DNA of 64,000 bases from Ephydatia muelleri (taxonomy: Eukaryota > Porifera > Demospongiae > Spongillida > Spongillidae). The notes beneath the pieces were generated by a model. That model searched no databases. It was not told where the DNA came from and worked only from the letters and a program-made list of their open reading frames with translations. Below, piece after piece: positions 46,615 to 60,600 of this stretch (positions are counted from its first letter, which is position 1; each line of letters opens with the position of its first letter). The translations under genes were made by a program, and so were the position numbers. The stretch is taken from positions 1,967,618 to 2,031,617 of the forward strand of contig JABACO010000008.1 in the NCBI GenBank assembly GCA_013339895.1. The letters run 5' to 3'.

Positions 46615-48016
46615 GAAAAACTAATGGGTGTGGCCAGCCCATCAGAGGCTCTGAAAAGATTATCTGCTGTTGTATATAGATGAGCACTGGTTCAGTTCAA
46701 ACTTCACTTTTTGTCAAAACAGACTAGAGAAATGCTTTTAATCTTGTTTCCTGACAAGCTGTCCTGGATTAATGCTGCCACAATTTCCATTTTCCTGAGC
46801 TTTTGTACGCGCAACAGAAATGTAACGCGTGCGTTGAAATGTATGGCTAATAACAAATTCAGAACCTTGCAACTCCATGACAGGCACTCCAATATCAGTG
46901 CGTAAAAGCAATGTGTAGAGAACATTTCAGACTTTTAGAATATAAAACAATTTTGAAAACATGCATTAGGTCACCTTTTCGCGGAAATGATCCCAAATAT
47001 AAATTATACATGTATAATACTTGTTTGCTCTTTGGCACGTCTTGCAAATCCTTTCACGTTATCCACCATTCCACGCCAATAACTCTGGTATTTTGGACAA
47101 CGCCTTGTCTCGTTCAATGTGACCACCACCAAGTTCAGGGCAATGACATCATTCAAGAATGTATTGATTATCCTTCTCGGTCACATCATCAGATATTCCA
47201 AAGTATCGTTATAAAAAAGAAGTCCTTCCTTCACGACAAAACTCGTTGCTCTTCTTCGAAGACAGTCTCTTGCGAATAAAAAGCAGGATAGGTTCTGTTT
47301 CAGCAGAATGCTAGCGATACGTCCTATTTGGGCTGATTCATGATGTCACCTCGAAAAACGTGTACAAATGATAACAAGCATGCGTGCGACAGAATTTCAG
47401 GGCGACAGAATTTCCTTAGGATATACGGTCGCTACGTTAATTGTGAGCGACATAATTTTCTTATAAAATTCCGGGGGTCAGATTTTCCTGTGACAGTGGT
47501 ACTGCGCTCGCGTAAGACACCAAAATATATTGAAATGGTGCAGTATGAAGTGTTAAAAATAGACAGTCTATCACTTTAACTGTTCGGAAGTTATATCGCG
47601 ATGTAAACATGATGAATTAATAACTGATATAATCGTTACCATTTTCTCGGGTACTATTCCCAATACATCGGATAGAGGAAACGGGAGGAGGAGGGGGAAG
47701 GGGGGGGGGGGGGGGGGGCGGGCGGGGGCAGACCTTTTCCTACATCCACCTCTGCAAAATAAAGACAGATGCTATAAAGATAGCTGCTTCGATGTGCATT
47801 TAAGATAACCACATATGTACTTTACAAGTCCGTAATGTAAAATGACAACTCCATCCCCAATTTTTCGCTGATCGAGTAATTCCTGTCTGAACATGTTGAC
47901 TTTCTAGTGCATACCTCCATGAACAGAAGACATTTTTCTACAAAAACATAGCCAAACAAAATTTCTATTAGGATATCCAAAATGACAACAGAGAGTGCTG
48001 GGGGTGGATGCTACTA
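46615..48016. other. Repeat-rich intergenic stretch
   Basis: The sequence at 46815-46995 resembles 62310-62590 (GTATGGCTAATAACAAATTC and the following bases). 47545-47655 is a half copy of the 45716 palindrome. A G-run with GGGCGGGCGGGGG lies at 47698-47727. No gene was recognised. Confidence 0.5.
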
Positions 48017-48290
48017 ATTCCTAGACAAGAGGATCATAAGGGTGACTATTCTGTATGCTGCATGTGCATTATCTTTGTCTCCAATGCAGGTACCAGGGTT
48101 GTCCTTGCAGCCGAAGAATGGCATATATGTGAAGATTCAATCAAGGAATTGACATATGATGAATTAAGAGTGCGCATTGTTGGGGTTTATGCTTTACATT
48201 TTTCATCCTAGATAATGTAAATTGTTATTTACACTGTTTTGCACAAATGTTTTGTTAATATGCTACTTTTACATGTAATAATAATAATAA
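48017..48290 (+). pseudogene. Orphan last exon of a third P450 copy
   Basis: Aligns with the 3' end of copy A (44745-45000). After TTGTCTCCAATGCAG the exon 48090-48152 reads in frame to TGA and ends QPKNGIYVKIQSRN, as copy A exon 13 does, but it is 18 nt shorter (VPGLSLQPKNG). No other P450 exon lies between 44890 and 51654. It is either debris of a lost gene copy or an alternative last exon for copy A, with the same splice phase. Confidence 0.82.
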
Positions 48291-48295
48291 TCATC

Positions 48296-48390
48296 ATCAT
48301 CATCACCACCACCACCACCACCACCACCACCACCACCACCACCACCACCACCACCACCACCACCACCACCACCACCACCACCACCACCAT
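48296..48390. repeat. CAC trinucleotide microsatellite
   Basis: About 28 CAC units flanked by CAT and AAT units. The poly-Thr and poly-Val ORFs here are artefacts. Confidence 0.97.
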
Positions 48391-48519
48391 CATCATCATC
48401 ATGATTAAAAGATTAATGATGTAAATGTGTGCATTTATGAATGAATAAATACACACTCACATAAACAAGCTGACAACAAACATAGAAACACACAGACACA
48501 CAAAACAAACTACGTAAAC

Positions 48520-48830
48520 AGTTCATTTTCGTGTTGGGGTGTTTGGGGATAGGAGCGGATGAGGATTGATCGAGTGTTAGCTCTAACCAATAACAAGCTG
48601 AGGTGGCCATATAGCTCTGCTACTACCTTAGACTTTGGGGTGTTACCACGAATGGCTAACCGAGTAGCCACCTGTGAGAAGGCCCTCAATGCCTCTGGTC
48701 CCCAGGCTCCATAGCTCTCCACTGCCAATGGTATGCATCGCCAGCCCAACTCAACACTTATGGGATCAATTTCAGTATGTTCTCTATACAAGCTGAAACT
48801 TTCTGGCACATGCCCGCTTCCAACATATTA
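48520..48830 (-). mobile_element. Non-LTR retrotransposon 3' fragment, third locus
   Basis: The minus-strand frame reads LGWRCIPLAVESYGAWGPEA, then LATRLAI then SKVVAELYGHL and RANTRSIL, matching the last 100 residues of the 56.9-kb copy. Only the extreme 3' end is present, as expected from incomplete reverse transcription. It lies next to the CAC microsatellite. Confidence 0.8.
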
Positions 48831-48839
48831 ATTGAATTA

Positions 48840-51164
48840 GGCTTGGATGCAACAGTAATGTCAACGTTAACAATGTGCACTAGAGCACCATGGACGGGCT
48901 TGGGGTGATACCATTTCACTCATAGAAGACGGGTCTAGGGCTTTTCACTCATAGACTACTGAACTCTGTCATGATGAGATGCCGCTCATGTAATGTATTA
49001 AACATGATGCAATGGGTAAACTGGGATTCCGTGTGACACAAATTTCAATGAATGCGCGCGCCGTTGTACATGTTAGAAGTTAGTAGTTTTGGAATGTTAA
49101 GCTGTGGAATGTTGGGCATCCATTATGCAGCTGCATAGCTGGATATATCCTTTCTGAGACTCCATGTATAATGTCGACTCCTTATATGGATGAGCTGTGC
49201 GCCATGCTGTAAACAGGGTGGACTACATAAATCTGTCTTTCTCTCCGCAGGAGATTACATATAGCTAGCTGAGTGCCCCTGGGAATTACATGGTTGGTTG
49301 TCCGAACGTTCTGGAGATTTGATCTATGATTGTGTAATGCAAGCCGGATTTCTATTCAAACCATAATTGTACCCGCATAAAAGTTTCGCCGATCGCTACT
49401 TTGACTCACTATTGAGTTCTTTCGAGCTCCTCGCGTGCCATGACGTAATGAAATAGAACATTACGTCAAGGCACGAGGGTATATTATCCTGTCTGTCCAC
49501 GTGCAACCGTTTGCAAGTGGGCCCGGGTCAAGACTTGCGATTCATCGGACGAACTGAAGCGATCCTCAACTGTGTATCATTCTTAGGACGGAAGTGCGTA
49601 TCCTGTGCTCTTGAAATATGCTTCAACATAATGAGCAGTAAGACTAAACGTTATCATATACAGGTGCGCATCCAAACTGCTAATTTGCACACCCACGTCA
49701 ATTAATAGGACAACTCGACAAGTAACGCAATGTGCACAAGCGACCGGAGAATAATTATATATAACACGACACATGTCACATGCACAATTGCAAGGTTAGG
49801 GTCCATTTTGGGGCACATTCGGCGCCGTACCACATTAAATAGCCTATCCAAGAAAGGCTGAATTGCTCACTTCGTGCGTAATAGGTAATTATAGTTGGCG
49901 TGGATAAAATGGACACCAGAAGGAAGCACGCCGGAAATTCGGAATGCACTTTCGACCCAGACTAGCAGTTGCATGGACGCGCACGCGCGAATAAATCAGA
50001 AAGTAATCAGTTTTAGACAAATAAATAGTAAACGCAATCAATATAGAGCTTGCTGAGTTAATTGCCATGGTTTGGTATGATGAGGTATGTTGCATGTGTC
50101 TGTGCACACGCATGCATGTGTGTCACATAATAAAATAGAAACTTGACATACTTGTGATGTTATGTGATGTGTAGTACCTTCTTTTTACATTGACTTAATG
50201 TCTTGCATGCCATCAAGAAACAATGACCATTCTATTTACTGTATGTGCATGAGCATTGTTTAAACGTGGACATGTCGAAACACACATCACTACCTCCCTG
50301 CAACCACCCACTCACACACACTCCACGCAACGTCGAGGTGAGTCTGCAGCTAACTGTGAGGAAGTGGTATGTCAATAATTGCTGGTGGTGACACCTTTGC
50401 ATTGGCTTTCATGCAGGCAGTAGAAAATTAATTCAATGGAGGAATGTAGCATGGCGCTACTCTATAAATGTGTTTCATGCTAAGTTCACTATTTAGTGTG
50501 CATAGATCGGTGCATACTAGTACTGACCTTACTATCCTGAAGGGGAACATGAAAAGAATTTCAAGCCACGCTATTTATTGTTAAACCGCATCCTATTGCA
50601 ACTGAGAACTACATATATGTACATGTGTACAAGCTCGTTTCAGCACTGTTGAAGCATTACTTTGGTAGCTAGTCCTGTTGAACTACATATGCGGTGCATG
50701 TATTGAATTGAATTGAATTGATTAAATACACAGATACAAATAACAAAAAACAGCAAAACAAGCATACACAAATTGTAAAGCAAGTTATGGCGAGCATTCG
50801 TGCACTTACAAACTGCCTATGAAAAGGGGTACAATTTAGAAATGGACCTTGCCTTGATATGAAATCTTGATCGGTAATTGCATGTCTAAGGGCAGTGCAT
50901 TGATGATAGAGTTGGGTCTGGGAGGAAGGACCATATTCCCTAGGGCTCGGCCGAAAATTGCCCGGGACCGTAATACCTAAGACACCGGCTCATAGATTGC
51001 ACACGTACACTCATTTTACCGCTTGGAAGCTATAAGCACATTCCTCAGCAACCGACTTTAACTAAAGGTAACCAGCTCTAGCAGATTATCACATCATTTG
51101 AGGAGAGTCTGGTAGGGCGGACGAAATGGACAGTATATGCTACACACTGTTGTATAAGCTCCCC
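48840..51164. other. Intergenic stretch between duplication remnants
   Basis: About 2.3 kb with no recognised gene. It contains a small inverted pair around 49421-49475 (TCGCGTGCCATGACGTAATG against ACATTACGTCAAGGCACGAG) and AT-rich sequence. Short ORFs lack domains. Confidence 0.45.
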
Positions 51165-51585
51165 CATGTGTGCTGTTGAGCGTTTGACTCCCGAACCCTA
51201 TCGCTAAGCAAGTTTGACTAAAGAAACGGCGCATAGCCATATAAATACATGTAGAGTAATGCAGTTCATGCACGTGGATTATATTATTACTAGAAACTGG
51301 TAGGTGTTTGTGGGAGCTACATTAGCTTCAATAAAATTAGGTCGAGCATGCATGCATATATGATCAATGGCCCGCCAAACGTGCTTTTTGATTCATACGG
51401 TATCTTCTCTAATTGTCCAGCCACAAAAGCCGTTTAACTATTCCCGGATGAATGGACATGTCGTTAGTGTGAAATCTAGATTGGAGTCTGTAGGTCGGAT
51501 GGTACTGTACTGTAGTGACGTATACAAATAAGAATGGCAGCGCAGGTGCAAAGTGCATAATAAAAGTGTGCACAGTGTATAGCAG

Positions 51586-51594
51586 TATATAAAA
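51586..51594 (+). promoter_or_regulatory. TATA box of P450 copy B
   Basis: TATATAAAA lies 61 bp before the ATG, which places a start site near 51615-51620 in the GACTACACAACCTTACTCAC stretch. That stretch is shared with copy A. Confidence 0.6.
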
Positions 51595-51654
51595 GAACCG
51601 GAAGACTACACAACCTTACTCACATCACGATTAGTTAGGATCAACTAGAGCAAG

Positions 51655-54600
51655 ATGCTGAACTTGATCATTGTGGCTTTGTTACTCTTGGTTGCCTTTC
51701 TGATTTACAAGTGAGGGATTCGTACCGTATTCCAGTTTTGCACCTTCTGAATCACAGGTTTGCGTACGCTCCTTATGGAGCTCTAAGGAAGATGGGAGTT
51801 AACGGACCTACTCCACATCCATTTTGGGGCAATGCGCGGGAGTTCGCAAAAGTAAGTTCTGTGTGGCAAGCGTCATATGATGGGTGCGCTGCCTGCCTGC
51901 ATGTGTGTGTGTGTGCCAGAGGCCGGCACGGGCTGTAGGGCCTATGTGAATCTTAATAATTATAACTGGCCACGGTAGTTTTGGATTTTTTTTTTGCCCT
52001 CACTGCCCGCGCCCCGACTTCAGTACTTCCCTGACGCACTTGCGATATTTTAATAATGATATATAATTCTTCCTTTTTAATTATTGTATTAACAACTGTT
52101 ACGTCAGTAGCGATTTTACTGATCAGATATGTGAATCCTGAAGTACCTGATTATACGAAGTTCATGCTCTTGATTATCAAATAGAAAAAGAATTACCAAG
52201 ATAACTGAAGGCGGAGAAAAAAACTTTCGTAAACGATGACCTTTGAGGTGATGGCATGAAAAATCTTTTCTGATTATTTCAAGGCTTGCATGAAATGTCA
52301 GGCGATTCCATAATATCTGCTTACAAAGGGTATTTTCAACTGCCAAAAATATATTGCAGAAGAAAAGATGAAGTTTTTTACAACTATAGGCTCAGTAAAT
52401 GCATATTAACTAACATTAGCTTAAATGGAACAATGGTACATGGGTAAACTCGCTCTTTCAAGCAGCTCTGCACGTAGGAAAGAAAGTTTGATGTCGTATA
52501 TGTTATCCGTTCACGTCCGCATACATGTACGATAAATCGCGGCAACACTGCACCCTAGGCCTGTACCTCCCACCTCCCTTTCGTTACCCTTGATGCTTGC
52601 GTAGGTGTGCGTGTGCTTAGTGAATGTGTGTGTTAATTACATGTGACTTTATCAGACTAGTATGTGCTTGGATTCGAAGGCGCAATTTTTATTATTGGCC
52701 GGGTGGAGGGGGGGGGGGGGGGGTGTGTGTGCGTGTACTCGCTCATGGCATCGTACTACAGTACATATAATGGCATATATCTTAAGGGGAGGTCATATGA
52801 CATCATCACATTCTGAGCGTGTTAGAAATGGCAGCAAAGCGACCTAGTATTCAGTACTGGTATCCATTGTATGCATGGTAATTACTTATTACGCATGACA
52901 CGCACAGGATAATGTAATTGTGGGTAGTGTCAAGAGATAAGTATCAATCAGTGCTGCGAATTTGCACGAAGAGAATTACGGACATTGCATTAAATTGTTT
53001 TAAATTTATAACCACTTCCAATCTGAAGTGAAAATTTCCAATTCCAATATGTTTATTGACTAAACTGATCAATTTATATACAATTTGCAAATTGGTAATC
53101 TGCCTTTCAAAATGTAGATGAATTTCATAAAATTTGATAATGATTTGCAAGATTATACAATTTCGTATTGTCACTAGTAAATACTGACATATACATTACA
53201 TTTAGCACATCAAGTTATTATCAATATTGAGCATTGTATTTTGATTTGTATATGCTTATTGACATTTCTATAATATCATACATGCAGGATCATTTTGCTA
53301 TGATGCAAAAACTACGTGACACCTATGGAGATGTTTCAGGGTGAGTTTTTGAACCCATTTTGTATTTGTTGCATGTAATTTTCATTATTCTAAACTTACC
53401 CTTTTATCAAAAAGAAAGGTATGCTTATTTAGTAGATTTGAACTAGAACATGATATTCCTTAGCTGTTGCATTCATCTGTATCACTGTGGTGGTTATCAA
53501 TCACTGGGGTGGTTATCACTGGGGTGGTTATCACTGGGGTGGTTATCATTGGGGTGGTTATCGCTGGGGTGGTTATCGCTGGGGTGGTTATCACTGGGGT
53601 GGTTATCACTGGGGTGGTTATCACTGGGGTGGTTATCATTGGGGTGGTTATCACTGGGGTGGTTATCACTGGGGTGGTTATCACTGGGGTGGTTATCGCT
53701 GGGGTGGTTATCACTGGGGTGGTTATCGCTGGGGTGGTTATGACTGTGGTGGTTATGCACTGTACTAGTATCAATTAGTGATACATGTTTGAAGTGCTTT
53801 TTTTGTTTAATGTGATTTATGTATTCGTGAAGTGTAGATGGATAATTGTATACACTGCGCAAAAGGGTACGGCAAAGTGCATAATATTATCAAAGGCTGA
53901 AGTGATCACTGCATTGGTCATAGTTAGCATACATATTGTGAGTACTATATTTCTGGCTGCCAAAGATTGGTTTTCTAGTTAACTAGTCATAGTCTTTGAA
54001 TCATGATTATTGAGAATACATATTTAGGAACAGCATACTTTACTACAATACAGTGCATTTATACTAGAATGGAAATTCAGTACGGCTAAGAGACATTCAC
54101 TGTTCATTCTTACTACCCCAATAGCCGACTTGATTGCTTAGGATATGGCTGTTGTATGTGGGCTAGTTTGAAGTAAATGCTCTTACATTGTGAAGCTGCA
54201 GTGATTATTGAAGTCTGCTCATGGTATAGATTTTTGAGGCACTAGATGCAGGATTGGGTGATAGTCTTACAAGTGTTTTTATGAGCTGCTATTCGTAAGG
54301 GCAGATGGATTATATCAATGCACCATTATCATTTATTTTGATCATGTCTGACACCATGCATTTTGTTTCCAGGTCAGTGGAAATATATCCATAGTGAATT
54401 ACAACAAAAAACACTATCAATATACATGATACGAATCCTTAGTCATGTAGATTGGTCGATTTGAGAAACATAACACAATATATTTCACAGCTTTTATATT
54501 GGAGCAATGCCAGCAATGGTGATTGCAGATCAAGAACTGTTGAAATTGGTGCTAGTGAAGCAATTTGTTTCATTCCCTGACCGTATTGTAAGTTTAAGGG

Positions 54601-57600
54601 TTTTTTGTGATATGCATATTGCACATTGGGGTTTATGGCACTGCAAGGAGATTGGAGGAGATGCATTGTATTGTTACATGTACTGGTACACTGAATATCA
54701 TACATGTTGCTAATATGTCCAGAGTTCATGAAAATAGCTTTAGCACTGTGTGGATGGAGGGGCCTGCACTTCACAATGGTCATGTTGCCAGGCCAGGTTT
54801 TATTTATGTATTTAATTATACTAAGTAAATTCTGATTGCAATTTGGATCAGCCAAGATATTGTTGCAGGGTTCCAGGCAATCTCTTTGTGACACTTTCTC
54901 TTAGCAAAATAAGTCAATTGCACCAGTGAAAGTAGAATTGTTGAACTGATCACATTCCTAGCCTGAGTTACAGATCCATATCACAATTTCTCAGAAATAC
55001 AAAGTCACGATTTCTCTGCATGGTAATGGAACATGTGATTTGGTGAAACAATGGATGCATGAAGTAAACCTATTTCTGGCAATGGGTTTACTTCATGTAT
55101 TGTTTGTTTTTTATGAACCAAAGCAGAGACATACGCTGTGGGAGAAGTGCACTAGCAATGTTTCACAGCTACACATCAAGTAATGGATTTAATCTGCAGT
55201 TCCACCCATGTTCATCCACACTTGAGTTACTACTGGTCTATGTAGTTAGTGGCATTTCATTATAGATTTATGTGTGATGTAAGGCACAAATATTTCTCAG
55301 AAATACAATCTTTGCCTTAAAGCCCTGCGTATGTGAGTTTTGAAAAAAGAAAGAAATGAAATAAATATGATTTGGCAACATGGTCTGATAAAATACGATG
55401 TTTGTGAGTACTATTACTTTGATTAATAAGTTCCATCCCTACCTGCACCAGGAGTTTCGTGTTCGTGGTTTAGATGAAAAATTTGATCTCCCACCTGGTT
55501 TACTAGTCAGCAAAGGGGAAAATTGGAAGAATTCTCGTCAAGCTATTTCACCCACATTCACTGGAGGCAAACTGAAACAGGTAAAAGTAAAAGTTTCTAA
55601 ATGACACTTTCTCCATTGTAATACCTTTTTTTTTAATGTGTCATTTATGTAATAATACTCAACCGATTCAAGCACACATTATATACAACTGTCCAAAGTA
55701 ATAACTACTTTTATTGGTTATCAGATGGTCCCTATTATCCAAACATGTGTGGATAAGCTTCAAACAATCTTGAAACAGTTTGCAGACAATGGAGAGTCAA
55801 TCAACATTAAAAGGTGATATCAGAATTCAAAAGGTGTAGTAGCTAAGTGTGTATTTGATGAGGTTAGGGTGAATATATTGATCGACAATGTACTGCATGA
55901 AAATATACAGCTTTGTTAATGCATCCCTGATTGCTAGCGTACGTACAGCAGCGGTTAATTTCCATGGTTACAACGATCATTGTAACTGCAGTTCAATGTA
56001 CTAATCAATCATTCAAGCCTTGTAATACATATTGATAATAATTGCAATCATGACAAAAATGTGAACTGATTGCGAGGGGGGGGGGCAAAAAAAAAAGTTA
56101 TAGACACCATCCCAAAAATTCTTAAAATCAAGGTCCAGGTCAACCCCCCCCCCCTCCGCCTACAAACACGCCCATTTTAGACCACGCCTCTTAAAAATCA
56201 TTACGTAATCGACAATTGACCGCACCTCTATTAATAATAAGAATGCAATCGCGCACAAACTTGCATAGATACACTATATACTACACATTGCCGCATTGCG
56301 CTTATAAATAGTTGTAGTTATTCCCATTCCTCTCGCATTAACTTGCTCCAAAACAAAGAGATCCGAGGCTCCATTAGCATGTCCGTCTTCAGAAGCAAGA
56401 ATTCCTCCTTCAGCTTCTTGGCAGTAAGCTCCTTGCCCAAAACCCCCACGTATTCATCTTTGCTTATTGCAAACTTGTTTATCTGCTCCGCTGAAACTTG
56501 CTGCTATCTGCATATGGTCTAGCCAGTGGTAGCTCCAGACATACGCATTAGGTACATCAGATACAGAACAGGTTGGACACGGTATTGGTCTGTTAGTACA
56601 TTGATCTCGTCTATCAGCGGTATTTGAAGCTGTGCGTTGCAACGATCGCAAATAGTTATATTCATGATGAAAGTGTGTGGTTTTGCAAATTAGCCTCAAT
56701 CACGTGATAAGTACAGTTGGCCCTCACCGGCTAATTTCCGTACAAATAATAATATAGAATCGCGCTACTGGGCAGATAGTTGACTTAAACCATATCTTCG
56801 CACGCATAAAAAACCTATGAACACTACGAACTGTATGATGTTGTCCGCTAATTGCAAAAAAAATAATTTGACCATACTTCTTCACCGGCTAACTGTGCCC
56901 GGCTCCTCTCGGTGTCCTCTCCCCATGCCTCAGCTTGGCTTTCAGTTATGCCAACTCCCCACAAGAACTTACACCTCGATCCTCCTGAATTTCAGATGGC
57001 TCTAAAATGGTGGCTCGGATTAGACACCTCTCAAAACGGCTCCAGTTGTTCATTCTGTCCATCACACGCCCTAGACCCCCTGGGTCACCATGCTCTTACT
57101 TGTAAAAGTGGAGGCGACTCAATCTTCAGGCACAACTCTCTGGGTGACACCTTCTGGGAATCGTGTAAGCTGGCCTGTATTGCAGGTCAAATAGAGGCAG
57201 GTAGTGGCTTGGATGTTGAGGGAAGCCGCACACGCCCCGCAGACATCTTGCTGCCTAATTGGGAGTTTGGCAAACCTGCCGCATTGGATTTCACCATCAC
57301 ATCAGCGCTAAATCCTTCTACTTTGAATGAAGCGAGTGTGATGGCTGGGTTTGCTGCGTCGGCTGCTGAAGTTCGCAAGCATGTCGCCAACGACGAAAAA
57401 TGCAGTCGTCTGGGCTGGGTCTGTATCCCCTTATCAGTGGAGACGTATGGTTGTTGGGGAGAAGAAGCTGGTAGATGTCTTGACAGACTCGCCACGCGGA
57501 TTGCCACTCGAACAGGCTGTCCCAAGTCTTCTGCGGTGTCTGGGCTTTATGGAAGACTAAGTATTGGCCTGGTCAGGGCCAACGCTAGGGCATTACTGGC

Positions 57601-60600
57601 TAGGTCGTCTTCACTTTCGTAAAGACTTTAAGTACATATAGGTGTGTTGTATTGTATGATGTATTTATTTTTTTTAATAAATGTTATGAATTAAAAAAAA
57701 AAATTCATTTAAGGCATAGACCCTTCCCCCCCCCCCCCCCAAACTTTGACACCTCATAACTTTTTTTCCTAGACCCCCCTGCAAAAAATAATAGCATATT
57801 TGTGATGCTCTCAATGAGCTCTTCAAAGTTGGAGGATGGTGTCTTCCACTTTGTTTTTTGCCCCCCCTCGACTGATTGTATTATTTAATTAGGTAAGGAT
57901 TGTAGGATTATTCCATTACTAAACATCCAGTCTGAACCTTCTAAGATACAAATGTGACTTTGTATACATGCTTGATATGGATGGAAACGTTGCCATATGT
58001 AACCAATGGCAAGATTATTCTGAAGCTCGGAAAGGGACAAACTGATACATCATATTTGTATTTAAATGCTTGTGGTTGTGCAATGCAATACTGAACCTTG
58101 CGCAGCTAAAAAGGGACGCCTAAGGGACACAAAATGTTCCATTCCCCAGAAAGCTCTATCAAGCCAGATTGCAGCATCTCAAATAAAATAGTAACCATCT
58201 GATTCATTACCAAAAAATTAGCAGTCTTTATGCAAGTAACGGTGAATTGAAAATGAAGCTGACGTTTAACATGCCAAAATGTTTAATTTTTTGTTACAAT
58301 GGCTGTAAAAAAAACAGTTACAAAAGATAGGAGATATTATCCCACAAACTATAAGCCTTTGCAACGTTGGATTTAGATTCCAGTAATTAGAGAATCTTCC
58401 TCTTTTACTAGTTTGGCTAGAGGCTTAAAATTAATAGTACACAGACGTTCTCCTTCATGAAACTCCAACAACTGTCATCTTCTTCAGGATACAAAAACCT
58501 ACATGTAAGGATGCATTACATTAATACCTCAATCCTCACTTCTGTACTCCACAATGCCAAACCAGACCTCTTCACCACATATGCATGCAATGTAACTGCT
58601 CTTAGTAGTGATCCCACAACACTAACCAAAGCACTCCTCGCTACAGAGCATATTCATGTGCAGCTAGGGTGCTAGCTGACTGTGGAATGTAGTGATTATA
58701 CCTCAGTGTTTGTTCCCTTGATGGTGTGGGTAGTGCTGAACTGCTCTTAAAGAGAGGTCTCTGGAGCATACCATGACTACTGAGGACTTAATTGGATACA
58801 AGGTATTGCAGACTGGCTATTAGTGTGAGATGCTTTGAAGTATGCCACAAGCAGCCATGCAGTGTGAGATTGCATAAAAGTTCCACTTTGCAAGCAACCT
58901 GAAATAATCAATGTGGTTTTGAGATTTTTACATCTTCAGTAACAAAAAAATTACATCATAGATACAATATATCCAAATAAAAGTACAAAAACCCCATACA
59001 CCTGCATAATATATAGATGTAGCATAAATTTCACAAGGATCGAAATCTCAGAGAAATGTTACGTGTTTTGCATAATCGAATAAAAATAGGAAGGCCTGCA
59101 CCAACTCCATGCTAATGTCCATTCTTCCATTTGACTAGCGCATAATAAACCACAAACCATGCATTCCTGATACAAACCCATCCCATGACTTCAGATCAGA
59201 CTTCACTGCAATCATCACCCAGACATCAGCATCATGCATAGCCTAAGACCCATTGACAGAAACGACAATTAAGGGAATGAATGAAGCATCTCTTCCTTCG
59301 ACAACTGAATGCTTTTATTTCCTTTCCTGTTCTGCTAGCATAGTATGGCATCAACAGTGTGGCTGGCTTATGACTGGGCATCAATGTTTATGATACGACC
59401 ATCTAGCAATGTCTCAGTGACTGCCACATCCTAGTAGGCTAAGGTCAGCAATCAAAGCTGGTTTACCTGTGACATCATCTGCTTCCTGCACAATGGTTCT
59501 CTTATAGCCTTTTTATTGCTGACTATGACCACATTACAGATATACTAATGCAAAGCTCACCTGAAAAGTATTTGATAATATCCTCAAACTGTTGAAACCA
59601 CAATCTCGAGTCCTTCACATTACAACTTTTTTACTGTATGCACAGTTGGAATTAGATGTTTATTGTTTGCCATTTCTCTAATTATGTATATGAATAATAT
59701 ACTCTTGTTTATGGTAGAATCGAAGAAAAAATCTGGCATGTTCCGTCTATCCAATTCTTAATACATTTGTGATTGTGCTGAGTGGAAATACTTTTTAGGC
59801 CCTCTGAAAGAACCATTCCTCAGTTGTGTATTGGTGATATATTTTTATTTTCTTGTGTATTATTTTTTGCTACAACTAGACTACAAAGGAATACACAATG
59901 TTGTTAACTATATACCTACACTGCCTATAAATTATTATATACAGACTACAGAATACATTTAAACACTCTTTATAGTGCTAATGTAAATCGTCTTTGATGG
60001 GTAAGCATATACCCAGAATCGCCCTTGAAATGGCTCAGACGAGGGTGAAGTTTAGCCTGATATATAATTCACCCAAGATTTGGTTTTTGTGGCAGTAAGA
60101 CATGGTGGCAACGCATGATGTGAGGTGGAGAAGGTGGCGTAGGTTTCTTTGCTCCAGTTGCCATTAGTTTCTTCAGCAAGTGGGACACAAACCCCTCCCA
60201 GCTGGGTCATTGGCTCTGTGTTTTCACACCTGTACCTCAAGTGCTGCTGCCTCCACTGATATGCTTGCTTCAGGGAGAATGGAAACAAATGGATGTAACA
60301 GTCACGTCAAAGACAACATGCTTTCCTCTGTCCGTATGTCAGCTGGTTGCGGCTGTGATAAGGTGTGAGACCCACTGCCTTTCTCCACCCTCACCACCTG
60401 GTGGGCACAGCAACAGAATTCAAGTACTCGGTCACTCAGGTGATTGTGGTGAGATACCACATCTCCACCTCACTTGCAAATGGCAGCATGATTGCCGTGC
60501 CGATCACATGTGCGTCTGGACATAAAGAGCACGATGCTTCTCTGGCAGTATCCACCCCTAACCATCATTTAACTGCTGTCTGTAACTCATTAGGGTCGAG

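Larger units (their letters stand above)
56073..57870. mobile_element. DNA transposon with G-rich termini, carrying a retrotransposon piece
   Basis: 1798 bp with ends CGAGGGGGGGGGGCAAAAAA and its complement-like TTTTTTGCCCCCCCTCG. Shared AGACACCATCC lies just inside both ends. It is flanked by an 8-bp target duplication typical of hAT-like and several other DNA transposons. Inside are a zinc-finger-like fragment on the minus strand (about 56340-56650) and a non-LTR retrotransposon 3' piece on the plus strand (56885-57702). No transposase is visible, so it is non-autonomous. Unit A lacks it completely. Confidence 0.82.

Noticed and set aside
48239..48456. Poly-Thr / poly-Val ORFs
   Set aside because: They are translations of the CAC microsatellite.
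53450..53862. Repetitive ORFs (GWLSL, GVVIT, HPSDN units) suggesting a repeat protein
   Set aside because: They come from a 15-bp intronic minisatellite between exons 3 and 4 of P450 copy B, open in all six frames.
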